From: Streptomyces sp. NBC_01451
GTDB taxonomy: Bacteria; Actinomycetota; Actinomycetes; Streptomycetales; Streptomycetaceae
Length of the DNA stretch: 64,000 bases
Assembly (NCBI RefSeq): GCF_036227485.1
Contig: NZ_CP109479.1
Location: 744,001 to 808,000, forward strand
Reading direction: 5' to 3'
Made by a program: the position numbers and the translations under genes. Positions 42,575 through 53,054 of this stretch are shown here, piece after piece. The notes beneath the pieces are model-generated. The model was not told where the DNA came from. It saw only the letters and a program-made list of their open reading frames with translations, and ran no database searches. Within the stretch, counting starts at the first letter, position 1. Each line of letters opens with the position of its first letter.

Positions 42575-43543
42575 TCAGTGGCCGCTGACCGGATGCGGGG
42601 TGTAGGGCTGCCCCAGTTCCTCGATCTCCTGGTCGGTGAGTTCCAGGTCGACGGCGGCCACCGCGTCGTCGATGTGGTGCGGCTTGGTGGCGCCGACGAT
42701 CGGGGCGGTCACCGGGCTCTGACGCAGCAGCCAGGCCAGGGCGACGCGGGCACGCGGGACGTTCCGCCGGTCCGCGATGCGGGCGACCGCGTCGACGATC
42801 GTGCGGTCGCCCTCCGGGTAGAGGGTGCGGCCGAAGTCGTCGGTCTCGCTGCGCCCGGTGGTGGTGTCCCAGTCGCGGGTGAGCCGGCCGCGGGCCAGCG
42901 GGCTCCACGGCAGGACGCCGACGCCCTGGTCGGCGCAGAGAGGCAGCATCTCGCGCTCCTCCTCGCGGTAGAGGAGGTTGTAGTGGTTCTGCATCGACAC
43001 GAACCGGGTCCAGCCGTGCTCGCGGGCCGTGTACTGGGCCTTGGAGAACTGCCAGGCGTACATCGAACTCGCTCCGATGTAGCGGGCCTTGCCCGCCTTG
43101 ACGACGTCGTGCAGGGCCTCCATCGTCTCCTCGATCGGGGTGACGGAGTCGTAGCGGTGGATCTGGTAGAGGTCGACGTAGTCGGTGCCGAGGCGGGTGA
43201 GGCTGTGGTCGATCTCGGTCAGGATCGCCTTGCGGGACAGGCCGCCGCCGTTGGGCCCGGGCCGCATCCGGCCGTGCACCTTCGTGGCCAGCACTATCTC
43301 GTCGCGGCGGGCGAAGTCGGCGAGCGCCCTGCCGACGATCTCCTCGCTGGTGCCGTCGGAGTAGACGTTCGCCGTGTCGAAGAAGGTGATCCCGGCGTCG
43401 AGGGCCTGCCGGATCAGCGGACGGGACGCCTCCTCGTCGAGGGTCCACTCGTGGTTGCCGCGGTCGGGCAGGCCGTAGCTCATGCAGCCCAGACAGATCC
43501 GCGACACGTCCAGGCCCGTCGAACCGAGCTTCACGTACTGCAT
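42575..43543 (-). CDS. Aldo/keto reductase
   Basis: This 322-residue NADPH-dependent reductase has the catalytic tetrad Asp and Tyr (FFDTANVYSDG), Lys (VLATKVHG) and His (YQIHRYDS). The cofactor-binding C-terminal part includes APIVGATKPHHIDDAV. It belongs to the Tas/YdhF-like branch (AKR family, voltage-gated channel beta-like). The ATG at 43543 has AGGAG 9 bases upstream. The LAL regulator gene 43599-46448 ends 55 bases upstream on the same strand, so they may be co-transcribed. Confidence 0.9.
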   Translation of the reverse strand: MQYVKLGSTGLDVSRICLGCMSYGLPDRGNHEWTLDEEASRPLIRQALDAGITFFDTANVYSDGTSEEIVGRALADFARRDEIVLATKVHGRMRPGPNGGGLSRKAILTEIDHSLTRLGTDYVDLYQIHRYDSVTPIEETMEALHDVVKAGKARYIGASSMYAWQFSKAQYTAREHGWTRFVSMQNHYNLLYREEEREMLPLCADQGVGVLPWSPLARGRLTRDWDTTTGRSETDDFGRTLYPEGDRTIVDAVARIADRRNVPRARVALAWLLRQSPVTAPIVGATKPHHIDDAVAAVDLELTDQEIEELGQPYTPHPVSGH

Positions 43544-43598
43544 CGTTGCTGCTCCTGCCTTCGAGTGGGGTGTCAGAGGGAGCGTACGCCCGGCCCGA

Positions 43599-46448
43599 TC
43601 ACGGGCCCGGGGTGCCTTCCAGGGCCGCCGACGACTCCGGCAGTGTGTCGCGGAGCTGGGCGCGGCCCGTGATGCCGAGTTTGGGGAAGATGCGGTAGAG
43701 GTGGAAGCCGACCGTGCGGGGCGAGAGGAACATGCGTTCGCCGATCTCCCGGTTGGTGAGACCGGCCGCGGCCAGGCGGGCGATCTGGAGCTGCTGCGGG
43801 GTGAGTTCGGCGAGGACGTCGCGGGGTGCGCTGCTGGTGGGGGTGACGCCGGCGGCCCGCAGTTCGGCGCGGGCGCGTTCCGTCCAGGGGCGGGCGCCGA
43901 CCCGTTCGAAGGCGTCGAGGGCGGCGGTGAGCTGCGGGCGCGCCTCCACCGAGCGGCGTCGGCGGCGCAGCCACTCCGCGTAGTCGAGGCGGACCAGCGC
44001 CCGCTCGAACAGCCACTGTTCGCCGGCCGGGTCGGCGAGGGCCGCGGTGAAGTGCTCCTCCGCCTCGTCTCCGTCGGCAAGCAGGGCGTCCGCCCGGTGC
44101 AGTACGGCGTCCAGCCGGGCGGAGATCCCGCCTGCCGCGAGGCGGCGGCGGGTCGCGTCGACGATCCGGCGTGCCTCGTCGGCGCGGCCGGTGCGCACGG
44201 CCGCTGCCGTGAGGTCGGCCAGGTAGTAGTCGGAGGCGTGGAAGTGCACCGGTTCGGGTTCGGCGTCCTGGGTGTAGACGGCCCGGAAGCGGGTGCAGGC
44301 GGCGGCGTGGTCGCCCTCGGCGAGGGCGGCGGTGCCGAGGGCGTAGTGCCTCCGTACCTGGAGGCTGCGGGAGTTGGGCAGATCGACGCCGTGGACGGCG
44401 CGCTGCACGGCGGCACGGGCCGCCTCGGTGTCGCCGCGCCGGGCGAGGATGGTGGCGCCGACGACGGGCGAGCCGGCCGCCACGATCTCCAGGCCGGCCT
44501 CGGCCGCCGTCCGGTACGACTCGTCGAAGATCGTGCGGGCCCGGGTCCAGGAGCCGCTCTCGTACAGCGCGAGCCCGAGCGCGTTGGCGACGGTGGCGTT
44601 GGCGCCGGCCGTCGGGGAACGCCGCAGATGGTCCAGCGCGGCGCCGAGCAGACGGACGGCCTCGGCGGTCTCGTCCAGGACCCAGGCGGCGGCCCCCACG
44701 ACGATCAGCCGGGACAGCCTGCGGTCCTGGGGGAGGGCGCCGGGCGGGAGTCCGGGCGGGTCCTGGGTCCAGTCGGTGCCCCTGAGCAGCGCCAATGCCT
44801 GCTCACGGTTGCGTACGGGATCGCAGCCGGCCAGCGCCCACACCCGTTCCCCCTCGTCGTCCTGGGGCGGAACGCGTTCGGTGATCCGCTGGATCCGCTC
44901 GCGGAACGAGGGGTCCCCGGAGTGGTAGGCGGGGGTGGTGGCCGTGCCGAGGGCGTCGAGGGCGAGGGCGGGGTCGGTCTCGACGGCGGCCTCGGCGACC
45001 GGCAGCAGGAAGCCGAGCGAGTCCTCGAAGCGGGTGGTCACCGCGAGCGCCCAGCCGGCCAGGAGCGAGGCCTGGGCGAGCACGGCCGGGTCGTCGGTGA
45101 GGGTGAGGACGTGGGTGGCCAGCTCTCCGACCCAGCGCGGGTGTCCGGCGTACATCGCCATGGTCGCGGCCCGGACCAGCCGCCTGGAGCGGACGTGGGG
45201 GTCGGGGCTGAGCCGGGCCGCCCGTTCGAGGGCGGCGGCAGCACCCGCGTAACCGCCCCGGCGCTGCGCGCGGCCCGCGCTGTCCTCCAGGCCCTGGGCG
45301 GCCTCCTCGTCGACGCCCGAGACGGCGGCGGCCAGGTGCCAGGCGCGCCGGTCGGGGTCGCCGGCGAGAACGCCGGCCAGGGCGGTGTGGGCCGCGTGGC
45401 GTTCGGCGTAGGTCGCGGACTGGTAGACGGCGGAGCGGATCAGCGGGTGCCGGAAGTGGAGGCGGCCGTCGTCGATGCGGACGAGTCCCGCGCTCTCGGC
45501 GGGCCGCCAGTCGGCCGGGGCGGCGGTGTCTCCGGCGGCGGAGAGGATCACAGGCAGTTCGGCCGTCTCGGCGGCTGCCGCGAGGAGCAGCAACCGGCGG
45601 GTGGGCGCGGGGAGTTCGGGCAGGTCGGCGGCGAAGATCGCCTCCAGGCGGTCGGTGAGGGGCAGTGCGTCGGTGGCGCCGTCCTGCCCGGCGGCGGGGT
45701 CGCGGCTGACCGCGCGGGCGAGTTCGACGAGGGCGAGGGGAACGCCTGCCGCCTGGTCGAGGATGCGGGAGCGGGCGCGTCCGACGGGCGGTTCGGGCTG
45801 GAGGTCGAGGAGGCGTCCGGCGGCGGCCGGGGTCAGCGGCTCGACGTTCAACTGCCGGCTCTCACTGGCGAATTGCCGGGGTACGGCGTTGTCCCGGGCG
45901 GCGAGCACCATGGCGACCGGCTCCCCTTCGAGGCGCCGGGCGACGAAGGCGAGGACGTCGAGCGTGCCCACGTCGAGCCAGTGGGCGTCGTCGATCACGA
46001 GCAGCAGGGGTCCCCGGTTCGCCGCGTCGGAGAGCAGGGTGAGGGTGCCGAGCGAGGTGAGCAGCGGGTCGGGAACCTTGTCCTGCGCCTGTTCGGGGTC
46101 CAGCCCGAACACACCGAGCAGCGCGCCTCGTTGGCGTACGGGCAGTTCCCCGGCGAGGTCCAGTACGGGGCGCAGCAGTTGGTGGAGTCCGGCGAACGCC
46201 AGCCCGGACTCGCCTTCGCAGCCACGGCAGCGCAGGACACGCAGTCCGGCCCTGAGCGCGGTGCGGCCGACGGCGTCGAGCAGGACGCTCTTGCCCGCGC
46301 CCGGTCCGCCGGTCACGACCAGGACGCCGGGCAGGCCCCCCAACAGGTCGGCGGGTTCGGCCGTGACCTCGTTCACCAGGTCGTCCAGCAGGGCGAGTTC
46401 GCGGTCGCGGCCGACTATCCACTCCGCGCCGAAGCGGGAGGGGCTCAT
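43599..46448 (-). CDS. LAL-type (large ATP-binding, LuxR) transcriptional regulator 1
   Basis: This 949-residue regulator has an N-terminal AAA/NACHT-like ATPase: Walker A GGPGAGKSV near residue 51 and Walker B LLLVIDDAHW near 152. A long tetratricopeptide-like helical region follows, then a C-terminal LuxR helix-turn-helix (about 875-935) with LTPQQLQIARLAAAGLTNREI and SPRTVGFHLYRIF. LAL proteins usually activate adjacent metabolic or secondary-metabolite genes in response to a ligand. The aldo/keto reductase directly downstream is a candidate target. No clear ribosome site precedes the ATG. Confidence 0.9.
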   Translation of the reverse strand: MSPSRFGAEWIVGRDRELALLDDLVNEVTAEPADLLGGLPGVLVVTGGPGAGKSVLLDAVGRTALRAGLRVLRCRGCEGESGLAFAGLHQLLRPVLDLAGELPVRQRGALLGVFGLDPEQAQDKVPDPLLTSLGTLTLLSDAANRGPLLLVIDDAHWLDVGTLDVLAFVARRLEGEPVAMVLAARDNAVPRQFASESRQLNVEPLTPAAAGRLLDLQPEPPVGRARSRILDQAAGVPLALVELARAVSRDPAAGQDGATDALPLTDRLEAIFAADLPELPAPTRRLLLLAAAAETAELPVILSAAGDTAAPADWRPAESAGLVRIDDGRLHFRHPLIRSAVYQSATYAERHAAHTALAGVLAGDPDRRAWHLAAAVSGVDEEAAQGLEDSAGRAQRRGGYAGAAAALERAARLSPDPHVRSRRLVRAATMAMYAGHPRWVGELATHVLTLTDDPAVLAQASLLAGWALAVTTRFEDSLGFLLPVAEAAVETDPALALDALGTATTPAYHSGDPSFRERIQRITERVPPQDDEGERVWALAGCDPVRNREQALALLRGTDWTQDPPGLPPGALPQDRRLSRLIVVGAAAWVLDETAEAVRLLGAALDHLRRSPTAGANATVANALGLALYESGSWTRARTIFDESYRTAAEAGLEIVAAGSPVVGATILARRGDTEAARAAVQRAVHGVDLPNSRSLQVRRHYALGTAALAEGDHAAACTRFRAVYTQDAEPEPVHFHASDYYLADLTAAAVRTGRADEARRIVDATRRRLAAGGISARLDAVLHRADALLADGDEAEEHFTAALADPAGEQWLFERALVRLDYAEWLRRRRRSVEARPQLTAALDAFERVGARPWTERARAELRAAGVTPTSSAPRDVLAELTPQQLQIARLAAAGLTNREIGERMFLSPRTVGFHLYRIFPKLGITGRAQLRDTLPESSAALEGTPGP

Positions 46449-46647
46449 ACGGCGGAACCGTCCGGCCTGACGGCCGACGTGGCTGGTCCACCTGCCGAAC
46501 CGGCTGCGAACGACCGGTCGGCGAGGGTCGGCGAGCGGTATAAGTCCAGCGGGTCGAGGTCTCCGATCATGTCATGACAATAAACGGTGAGTCGGCTGTC
46601 CATCGGTCCCGGGGAGCTCCCGGAGTGCTCCCGGACCGGCCCTCGGT

Positions 46648-47253
46648 TCAGGGCTGGAGGAGCAGACTGAGCGTCGGCAGCGGGCCGCCGGGAAACTCCT
46701 GAAGGCGGCCCCCATCAGCCAGGGGGCCCAGATCGACGGCCGCCCAGCCGACGTGTTCGACGAGCCGGGCGACCCGGTCGTTGGCGCCCGCGTGGTTGCC
46801 GGAGAGAAATATCACCCGCCGTCCGGCCGGAGTGCGCGGATCGGCTCCGACGAGCGCCGGCGCCAGGGTGTTGAACGCCTTCACCAGGCGGGCCCCGGGC
46901 ACCAGACCGGCGACGACCTCGCTGGACGGGCGCCCCTGGAGGTCGGCGAGCCGGAAGTCGGGCGGGCCGAGCGGGTTGACGGTGTCGATGACGATCCGTT
47001 CCTGCCAGTCGGACACATCGGCCGCCCGCACCGCCTCGGACAGCCCCCGCCAGGGCACCGCGAGCACGACGATCTCGGGGTCGGCCGCCTCCGCCACGGT
47101 CACCGGTGTGAGCCCCGGTCCGATCGAGTCGACGAGCCCCCGCAGGGACCGGGGTCCCAGGCTGTCGCCGAGAAGCACCTCCGCCCCGGCGGCCACGAAC
47201 CGGACCGCGAGGGCCTGCCCGAGGGCTCCGGCGCCGATGATGCCGATACGCAT
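46648..47253 (-). CDS. NADPH-dependent F420 reductase-like oxidoreductase (COG2085 type)
   Basis: This 201-residue protein has an N-terminal Rossmann motif, MRIGIIGAGALGQALA, with NADP-type features. VIDTVNPLGPPDF and the VKAFNTLAP segment are typical of the F420H2:NADP oxidoreductase-like (Fno/YrpG) family. It may transfer hydride between NADPH and deazaflavin or reduce a small substrate. A deazaflavin-dependent enzyme occurs at 56237. GGAAGG precedes the ATG at 47253; longer upstream starts lack support. Confidence 0.82.
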   Translation of the reverse strand: MRIGIIGAGALGQALAVRFVAAGAEVLLGDSLGPRSLRGLVDSIGPGLTPVTVAEAADPEIVVLAVPWRGLSEAVRAADVSDWQERIVIDTVNPLGPPDFRLADLQGRPSSEVVAGLVPGARLVKAFNTLAPALVGADPRTPAGRRVIFLSGNHAGANDRVARLVEHVGWAAVDLGPLADGGRLQEFPGGPLPTLSLLLQP

Positions 47254-47491
47254 GACGTGCCTTCCTTGACCCGGTGACAACGAGCGTGCGAGGGCACGTC
47301 CCGAGCATGTCCGGGACGACGGACCGCGGGCTTCTGTCAAGTGACTGGGTCTGGCCCGCGTCGGCGCACCGGGGCCTGTTTGACCGACGGATGCGCAGGA
47401 CGCTTTGATCTTGTCCGTGCCGGGCCGAGCGCCCGGTGCGCAGAGGTGCGCCCAGCCGGTAGTGGTCGTACCCGCGATCGATGGAGCGGAC

Positions 47492-48364
47492 ATGTTCCCC
47501 GAGGGTGCACCCCGCGCCGGAGGTATCCGGACGACGGCCGTCGTACTGGCGGCCGTCTGCGCGGCCGGGTGGGGACTGACCGCGTGCGGCGGCCCGCCGG
47601 AGACGACGAACGGAGCCGGGCCCGGGTCGACGCCCTCCCCCACCACGTCGGCCGAGGTCGGACTGCCGCCGCTGCACGCCGGTTTCGACTACCAGATCGG
47701 CGGCGCCTACCCGCCCCCGGCGGGGGTGCGCATCGTCAGCCGCGACCGTACGGCGACTCCCGCGCCCGGCCTGTACAACATCTGCTACGTCAACGCCTTC
47801 CAGGCGCAGCCCGGCGACGAGCGGGCGTGGCCAGACGATCTGCTGCTGCGCGACGCGAACGGCGAGACCGTCGTCGACGAGGACTGGGACGAGGCGCTGC
47901 TCGACATCGGCACGGCGGCGAAGCGCAAGCGGGTCGCGGAGCGGGTGAACGAGTGGATCGACGGCTGCGCGGACAAGGGCTTCGACGCGGTCGAGCCCGA
48001 CAACTACGACAGCTACACCCGCTCCGACGGCCTCCTCACCGCCGACGACGCCACCGCCTTCATCACCCTCCTCTCCCGGCACGCGCACACCCGCGGGCTG
48101 GCCATCGGCCAGAAGAACACCGTGGAGCTGGCCGGGATCCGGAAGGAGACAGGGCTGGACTTCGCAGTCGCGGAGGAGTGCGGCGAGTACGACGAGTGCG
48201 GTGAGTACGCGGCGGCGTTCGACGACCGGGTGGTCGTGATCGAGTACACCGACTCGGGGCTGCGCAAGGCCCGCCAGGCCTTCGGCGACCGGCTGAGCAT
48301 CGTCCGCAGGGACGTCGATGTGTCGACACCGGGCAGTGCCGGGTACGTCCGCAGGACGCGCTGA
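47492..48364 (+). CDS. GH114-like (endo-alpha-1,4-polygalactosaminidase family) lipoprotein
   Basis: This 290-residue exported lipoprotein has the lipobox GLTAC (Cys near 30), a short linker, and a TIM-barrel domain of the GH114/TM1410 family. Family features seen are HAGFDYQIGGAYPPPAGVRIV, ICYVNAFQAQP, FDAVEPDNYDSYT (acidic residues at the strand end) and LAIGQKNTVEL, FAVAEECGEYDEC. It probably cleaves galactosaminogalactan-like or other amino-sugar polymers at the cell surface. The ATG has GGAG 6 bases upstream. It is divergent from the F420-reductase-like gene. Confidence 0.85.
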   Translation: MFPEGAPRAGGIRTTAVVLAAVCAAGWGLTACGGPPETTNGAGPGSTPSPTTSAEVGLPPLHAGFDYQIGGAYPPPAGVRIVSRDRTATPAPGLYNICYVNAFQAQPGDERAWPDDLLLRDANGETVVDEDWDEALLDIGTAAKRKRVAERVNEWIDGCADKGFDAVEPDNYDSYTRSDGLLTADDATAFITLLSRHAHTRGLAIGQKNTVELAGIRKETGLDFAVAEECGEYDECGEYAAAFDDRVVVIEYTDSGLRKARQAFGDRLSIVRRDVDVSTPGSAGYVRRTR

Positions 48365-48484
48365 GGCCGAACCGGGACATCCGCCCCCGGGCAGGGCGCC
48401 GACCCTGCTTGAATGGGAGCGCTTCACCGTAACCGAGCATTCCCGCTCTCGTCCCCAACTGGGGCCTTGCTGAAGGGTGTTGGG

Positions 48485-51232
48485 TTGATCCTCACAGGAC
48501 GCGCGGCGGAGCGGGAGCAACTCGGTCACCTTGTCGGCGATCTTCGCGCGGGCCTGAGCCGGGTCGTGCTGCTGCGCGGGGACGCCGGGATCGGGAAGAC
48601 CGTACTGCTCGACCATGCGGCGAACGAGGCCGCCGGACTACGGGTGCTGCGGACTGCGGGCGTCGAGGCGGAGGCCGGCTTCCCGTACGCGGCCCTGCAC
48701 CGGCTGCTCGTACCGTTCCTGGAAGGGCTGAAGGAGACCGGGCCGCTGTCCGCGGTGCAGCGCGAGGCGTTGCGGGTGGCCTGCGGACTGGCCGACGGAC
48801 CGCCCGCCGACGGCTTCCTCGTCGGCCTCGCGACCCTCACCCTGCTCGCGGAGGCGGCGAAGGAGCGGCCGGTGCTGGCGCTCGTGGACGACGCCCAGTG
48901 GCTCGACGAGGAGTCCCTCGGCGTGCTGGCGTTCGTCGGGCGCCGGATGCACGCGGAGGGCGTCGGGCTGCTGTTCGCCGCGCGCACCGGGTTCGACGTG
49001 CCGGCGGGGCTGCCCGTGACCGAAGTCGCCGGGCTGGCCGAGCCGTTCGCGCTGGAGGTGCTGCGCGCGGCCGTCGCCGGGCCGCTGGACGCCCGGGTCG
49101 CGGCGCGGATCGTGGCCGCGACCGCCGGAAACCCCCTCGCGCTGGCGGACCTCGGCCAGGAGCTGTCTGCCGACCAGCTGGCCGGCGGCCTCGCGCTGCC
49201 CGAACCGCTGCCCGTGGGCGGGCGGTTGGAGGCTCACTACCTCCAGCGGGTGCGCGCCCTGCCGTCGGCCGCGCGGACCTGGCTGCTGCTCGCCGCCACC
49301 GAACCGGGCGGCGACCTCGGGTATGTCACGGGAGCGGCGCGGCGGCTCGGGATCGGCTTCGAGGCGTCCGGCCCGGCGGAGGCGGCCCGGCTGGTGGTGC
49401 TGCGGACCGCCGTCGCGTTCCGGCATCCACTGGTGCGTTCCGCGGTGTACGGGGGTGCCACCGGCGTGGAGCGGCGGCGCGCCCACCGCGCACTCGCCGA
49501 GGCCACCGACCGCCCCGCCGACAGCGACCGGCGGGCCTGGCACCTGGCCGCCGCCGCGCTCGGCCCGGACTCCGAGGTCGCGGCGGAGGTGGAGCGCGCG
49601 GCCGACCGGGCGGGCGCCCGGGGCGGGTTCGCGGCCCGCGCCACCTTCCTCACCCGGGCCGCCGAGCTCACGCCCGAGGAGAGTGAACGGGCCGGGCGGT
49701 TGCTGGCCGCGGCGGAGGCCGCGCTGCGGGCCGGGGCACCCCTGCAGGCGGAGACGCTGGTCGACGGGGTGGACGTCGACCGGCTCGACGCGGTGGGCCG
49801 GGGCCGGATACTGCTGGTCCGGGCGTACGCGATCCTGGCGCTCGGCGACGCGGACTCGTTCTCGCGGGCGCCCGCGCTGTGCCTGCGGGCCGCGCTGCTG
49901 CTCACCGAGGGGGCACCCGATCTGGCCCGCCAGGCGTTCCTGCAGGCGATCCAGGGCGTCATCACCGCGGAACATCTGATCCGGGACACCTCGGCGGCCG
50001 AGATCGCCCGGGCCATCGAGACGCTGCTGCCCCGCTCCGGGCCCGCCACCGGCGTCGATCTCGTGCTGCGGGCGTTCGCCGTGCTGGCCCTCGACGGCTA
50101 CGCGAGTGCCGTCCCGCATCTGCGGCGGGCCTGCGCGATGGTCCTGGACCCGCGCACCTCCGACGAGGAGGTACTGCGCGCCTATCTGCCCGCCATCACC
50201 ATGTCGATGATCCGGTGGGACGAGAAGACACAGACCGCGGTGATGCGCCGGGCGGCGGACGTCGCCCGGGCCACCGGCGCGCTCACCCAGCTGGACATCG
50301 CCCTGTACACGTGGGTGATGTCCGAGACGAACCTCGGAGAGCTGGCCGCCGCCGACGCCCTGCACGCGGAGGGGAACCAGATCCGGGCGGCGATCGGCGC
50401 GACCGACGACGTGTGGGCGATCTACCGGCATCCCGAACTCGTCGCCTGGCACGGTGACGCCGACGGACTCGACGCCGTCCTGCGGGGTTCGATGGAGGCG
50501 GGGACCTGGCTCGGCAACGGCGCCGTCGAGTCCATCGCCCGTATCGGGATGACCGTGGTGGCCCTGAGCCGCGGTGACTACGCGACGGCCCGTGACCACA
50601 CCTGGGCGCTGGTCGAGCACGACCGGTGCGCCGTCCACTCCCGCATCCTCCCCCATCTGATCGAGGCCGCCGTACGCTGCGGCGACCGTGTCCTCGCCAC
50701 GGCCACCCTGCGGACGCTCACCTCCCGGGCGACGGCCGCCGGCACCCCCTGGGGGCTGGGGGTGCTGGCCCGCTGCCGGGCCCTGCTCGCCTCCGCGGAC
50801 GAGGCCGAACCGCTCTACGCCGAGGCGATCGACCTGCTGTCCGGGACCCGGGCACGGTCCGATCTGGCCGTCGCCCGTCTCCACTACGGCGAGTGGCTGC
50901 GCCGACGCAGGCGCCGCAAGGACGCCCGCGAGCAACTCCGCACCGCCATGGGGCTGTTCGACGCGATGGGCGCCACGGGCTTCTCGGCGCGCGCCGCCCG
51001 GGAACTGGCCGCGACGGGTGAGCACCCCCGGCGCGGACCGGCCGGCACGGCGAACGCGCTCACCCCGCAGGAGCTGACCATCGCCCGCCTCGCGAAGGAC
51101 GGCGCGACCAACGCCGAGATCGCCGCCCAGCTGTTCATCAGTGCGAGCACCGTCGACTACCACCTGCGGAAGATCTTCCGCAAGCTCGACGTGACGTCCC
51201 GGCGCCGGCTCGCCCAGCTCCCGGGACTCTGA
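48485..51232 (+). CDS. LAL-type (large ATP-binding, LuxR) transcriptional regulator 2
   Basis: This roughly 915-residue regulator has Walker [12 protein letters not shown] near residue 34 and Walker [14 protein letters not shown] near 135. A long helical repeat region follows, then a C-terminal LuxR HTH with [21 protein letters not shown] and [16 protein letters not shown]. The TTG at 48485 follows AAGGG by 7 bases and starts close to the ATPase homology ([12 protein letters not shown]). The ATG at 48413 in the same frame has no ribosome site but cannot be excluded. The alpha/beta hydrolase genes downstream on the same strand are candidate targets. Confidence 0.88.
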   Translation: MILTGRAAEREQLGHLVGDLRAGLSRVVLLRGDAGIGKTVLLDHAANEAAGLRVLRTAGVEAEAGFPYAALHRLLVPFLEGLKETGPLSAVQREALRVACGLADGPPADGFLVGLATLTLLAEAAKERPVLALVDDAQWLDEESLGVLAFVGRRMHAEGVGLLFAARTGFDVPAGLPVTEVAGLAEPFALEVLRAAVAGPLDARVAARIVAATAGNPLALADLGQELSADQLAGGLALPEPLPVGGRLEAHYLQRVRALPSAARTWLLLAATEPGGDLGYVTGAARRLGIGFEASGPAEAARLVVLRTAVAFRHPLVRSAVYGGATGVERRRAHRALAEATDRPADSDRRAWHLAAAALGPDSEVAAEVERAADRAGARGGFAARATFLTRAAELTPEESERAGRLLAAAEAALRAGAPLQAETLVDGVDVDRLDAVGRGRILLVRAYAILALGDADSFSRAPALCLRAALLLTEGAPDLARQAFLQAIQGVITAEHLIRDTSAAEIARAIETLLPRSGPATGVDLVLRAFAVLALDGYASAVPHLRRACAMVLDPRTSDEEVLRAYLPAITMSMIRWDEKTQTAVMRRAADVARATGALTQLDIALYTWVMSETNLGELAAADALHAEGNQIRAAIGATDDVWAIYRHPELVAWHGDADGLDAVLRGSMEAGTWLGNGAVESIARIGMTVVALSRGDYATARDHTWALVEHDRCAVHSRILPHLIEAAVRCGDRVLATATLRTLTSRATAAGTPWGLGVLARCRALLASADEAEPLYAEAIDLLSGTRARSDLAVARLHYGEWLRRRRRRKDAREQLRTAMGLFDAMGATGFSARAARELAATGEHPRRGPAGTANALTPQELTIARLAKDGATNAEIAAQLFISASTVDYHLRKIFRKLDVTSRRRLAQLPGL

Positions 51233-51331
51233 TCCGGGGTCACGACTACGCGCTCCACGGGATACGGGGCCCGCCGGTCCCCGACGAGGCTCAGGGGGTC
51301 GGACGAGTCCCGCAGACGGGAGCACACACCC

Positions 51332-52156
51332 ATGCCATACGTCACCGCAGCGGACGGCGCGGAGATCTTCTACAAGGACTGGGGCCAGGGCCGCCCGGTC
51401 GTCCTGAGCCACGGCTGGCCGCTGAACTCGGACAGCTGGGAGGCACAGCAGCTGTTCCTGGCCACCCACGGCTTCCGGGTGATCGCCCACGACCGGCGCG
51501 GCCACGGCCGCTCCACCCAGACCTGGCACGGCAACGAGATGAACACGTACGCCGGAGACCTGGCCGCCCTCGTCGACACCCTCGACCTGCGGGACGTGAC
51601 CCTCGTCGGGTTCTCGACCGGCGGCGGCGAGGTCGCCCGCTATGTGGGCCGGCACGGCACCGGGCGCGTCGCACAGCTCGCGCTGGTGTCCGCCGTACCG
51701 CCGTTCATGCTGAAGACGGACGACAACCCGGGCGGGGTGCCGGGCGAGGTGTTCGACGGGATCCGGGCCGGTTCGCTGGCCGACCGCTCCCAGTTGTACC
51801 GGGATCTCGCCGACGGGCCGTTCTTCGGCAACAACAGGCCCGGCGGACACGTCTCGCAGGGCATCCGGGACGCGTTCTGGCGGCAGAGCCTCCAGGCCGG
51901 CCATCGCAACGCCTACGAGAGCATCGCCGCCTTTTCCGCCACCGACTTCCGCGCCGACCTGGACGCCTTCGACGTACCGACGCTGGTCGTTCACGGCGAC
52001 GACGACCAGGTCGTACCGATCGACGTCGGCGGCAAGGCGTCGGCGGCCCGCATCAAGTCGGCGACGCTCAAGGTCTATCCGGGCGCGCCGCACGGCATCA
52101 CGGACACACACAGGGACCAACTGAACGCCGATCTCCTCGACTTCCTCAACTCCTGA
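51332..52156 (+). CDS. Alpha/beta hydrolase, cofactor-free haloperoxidase-like
   Basis: This 274-residue hydrolase matches the non-haem chloroperoxidase/esterase family. The oxyanion loop is [12 protein letters not shown], the nucleophile elbow GFSTGGGE (Ser near 95), the acid [11 protein letters not shown] and the histidine YPGAPHGIT. Such enzymes hydrolyse esters and can form peracids that oxidise halides. The ATG follows GGAGCACACACCC, a moderate ribosome site. It heads a run of hydrolase genes (51332-53852). Confidence 0.9.
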   Translation: MPYVTAADGAEIFYKDWGQGRPVVLSHGWPLNSDSWEAQQLFLATHGFRVIAHDRRGHGRSTQTWHGNEMNTYAGDLAALVDTLDLRDVTLVGFSTGGGEVARYVGRHGTGRVAQLALVSAVPPFMLKTDDNPGGVPGEVFDGIRAGSLADRSQLYRDLADGPFFGNNRPGGHVSQGIRDAFWRQSLQAGHRNAYESIAAFSATDFRADLDAFDVPTLVVHGDDDQVVPIDVGGKASAARIKSATLKVYPGAPHGITDTHRDQLNADLLDFLNS

Positions 52157-52173
52157 TCCCTGAAAGGAACTTC

Positions 52174-53045
52174 GTGAGCATGCGACTCCACCGCACCCTG
52201 GGCACGGTCCTCGCGAGCTGCGCCCCGGTCGTCGGACTGACCGGCGCCGTCGCACACTCCTCCCCGCGCCCTCCTCGTCGGAGAAGGGCGCTCCCAAGCC
52301 GACCGTCGTCCTCGTCCACGGCGCGTTCGCGGACGCGTCGGGCTGGAACGCCACCGTCACGTCCCTCCAGGACGCCGGTTTCCCGGTGATCGCCCCGGCC
52401 AACCCTCCCCCAAGTCCCGACTCCCGCTCGACCCGGGGGGACCCCCATCGCGACCTGGCGGGCGACTCGGCGTACGTCTCGTCGGTCGTGGCGAGCATCG
52501 CCGGGCCGGTGATCCTGGTGGGCCACTCGTACGGCGGCGAGGTCGTCACCAACGCGGCGCGCGGCCGGGCCAACGTCAAGGCACTGGTGTACGTCGCCGC
52601 CTTCGCGCCCGACCAGGGCGAGACCGCGCTGGCCCTGGCCGACAAGTTCCCCGGCAGCAAACTGCCGACGGCTCTCCTGGTCCGGACGTATCCGCAGCCG
52701 GGCGCGCCCGACGGACATGACGGGTATGTCGACCCGGCGAAGTTCCACGACGTCTTCGCCCAGGACCTGCCCAGGAGGACGACCCAGGTCATGGCGGCGA
52801 CCCAGCGCCCGGGCAGCCTCGAAGGGCTGAGCCAGGGCAGCGGCGTACCGGCCTGGAAGTCCCTGCCTTCCTGGTACGTCATCCCGACCGCCGACAACGT
52901 CATCCCGCCGGCCGTGCAGCACTTCATGGCCGAGCGGGCCGGCAGCCGGACCGTCGAGGTCAAGGGGGCCTCGCACGTCGTGATGATGTCCCGCCCGGAC
53001 ACGGTCGTCCGCCAGATCAAGGCCGCGTACCGCGCCACCGACTGA
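52174..53045 (+). pseudogene. Frameshifted secreted alpha/beta hydrolase with an in-frame palindromic insert
   Basis: The gene starts at GTG 52174 (AAAGGA upstream) with a signal peptide, but the frame shifts near 52258-52266. The hydrolase continues in the -1 frame, from APSSSEKG through PTVVLVHGAFADASGW to VGHSYGGE (nucleophile Ser) and GASHVVM (His), ending at 53045. No start codon precedes the domain in that frame except GTG 52386, which is past the oxyanion loop. A second oddity is at about 52406-52445: 13 extra codons (PPPSPDSRSTRGD) sit between ANP and HRDLAGDS, encoded by a C-rich/G-rich self-complementary segment. A sequencing error could explain the first but not the second. Confidence 0.75.
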
Positions 53046-53054
53046 GGAGCACCG

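Noticed and set aside
48414..48427. Partial CebR-like site (TGGGAGCGCTTCAC)
   Set aside because: Only 11 of 14 positions match, the palindrome is broken, and the adjacent gene is a LAL regulator rather than a cellulolytic gene.
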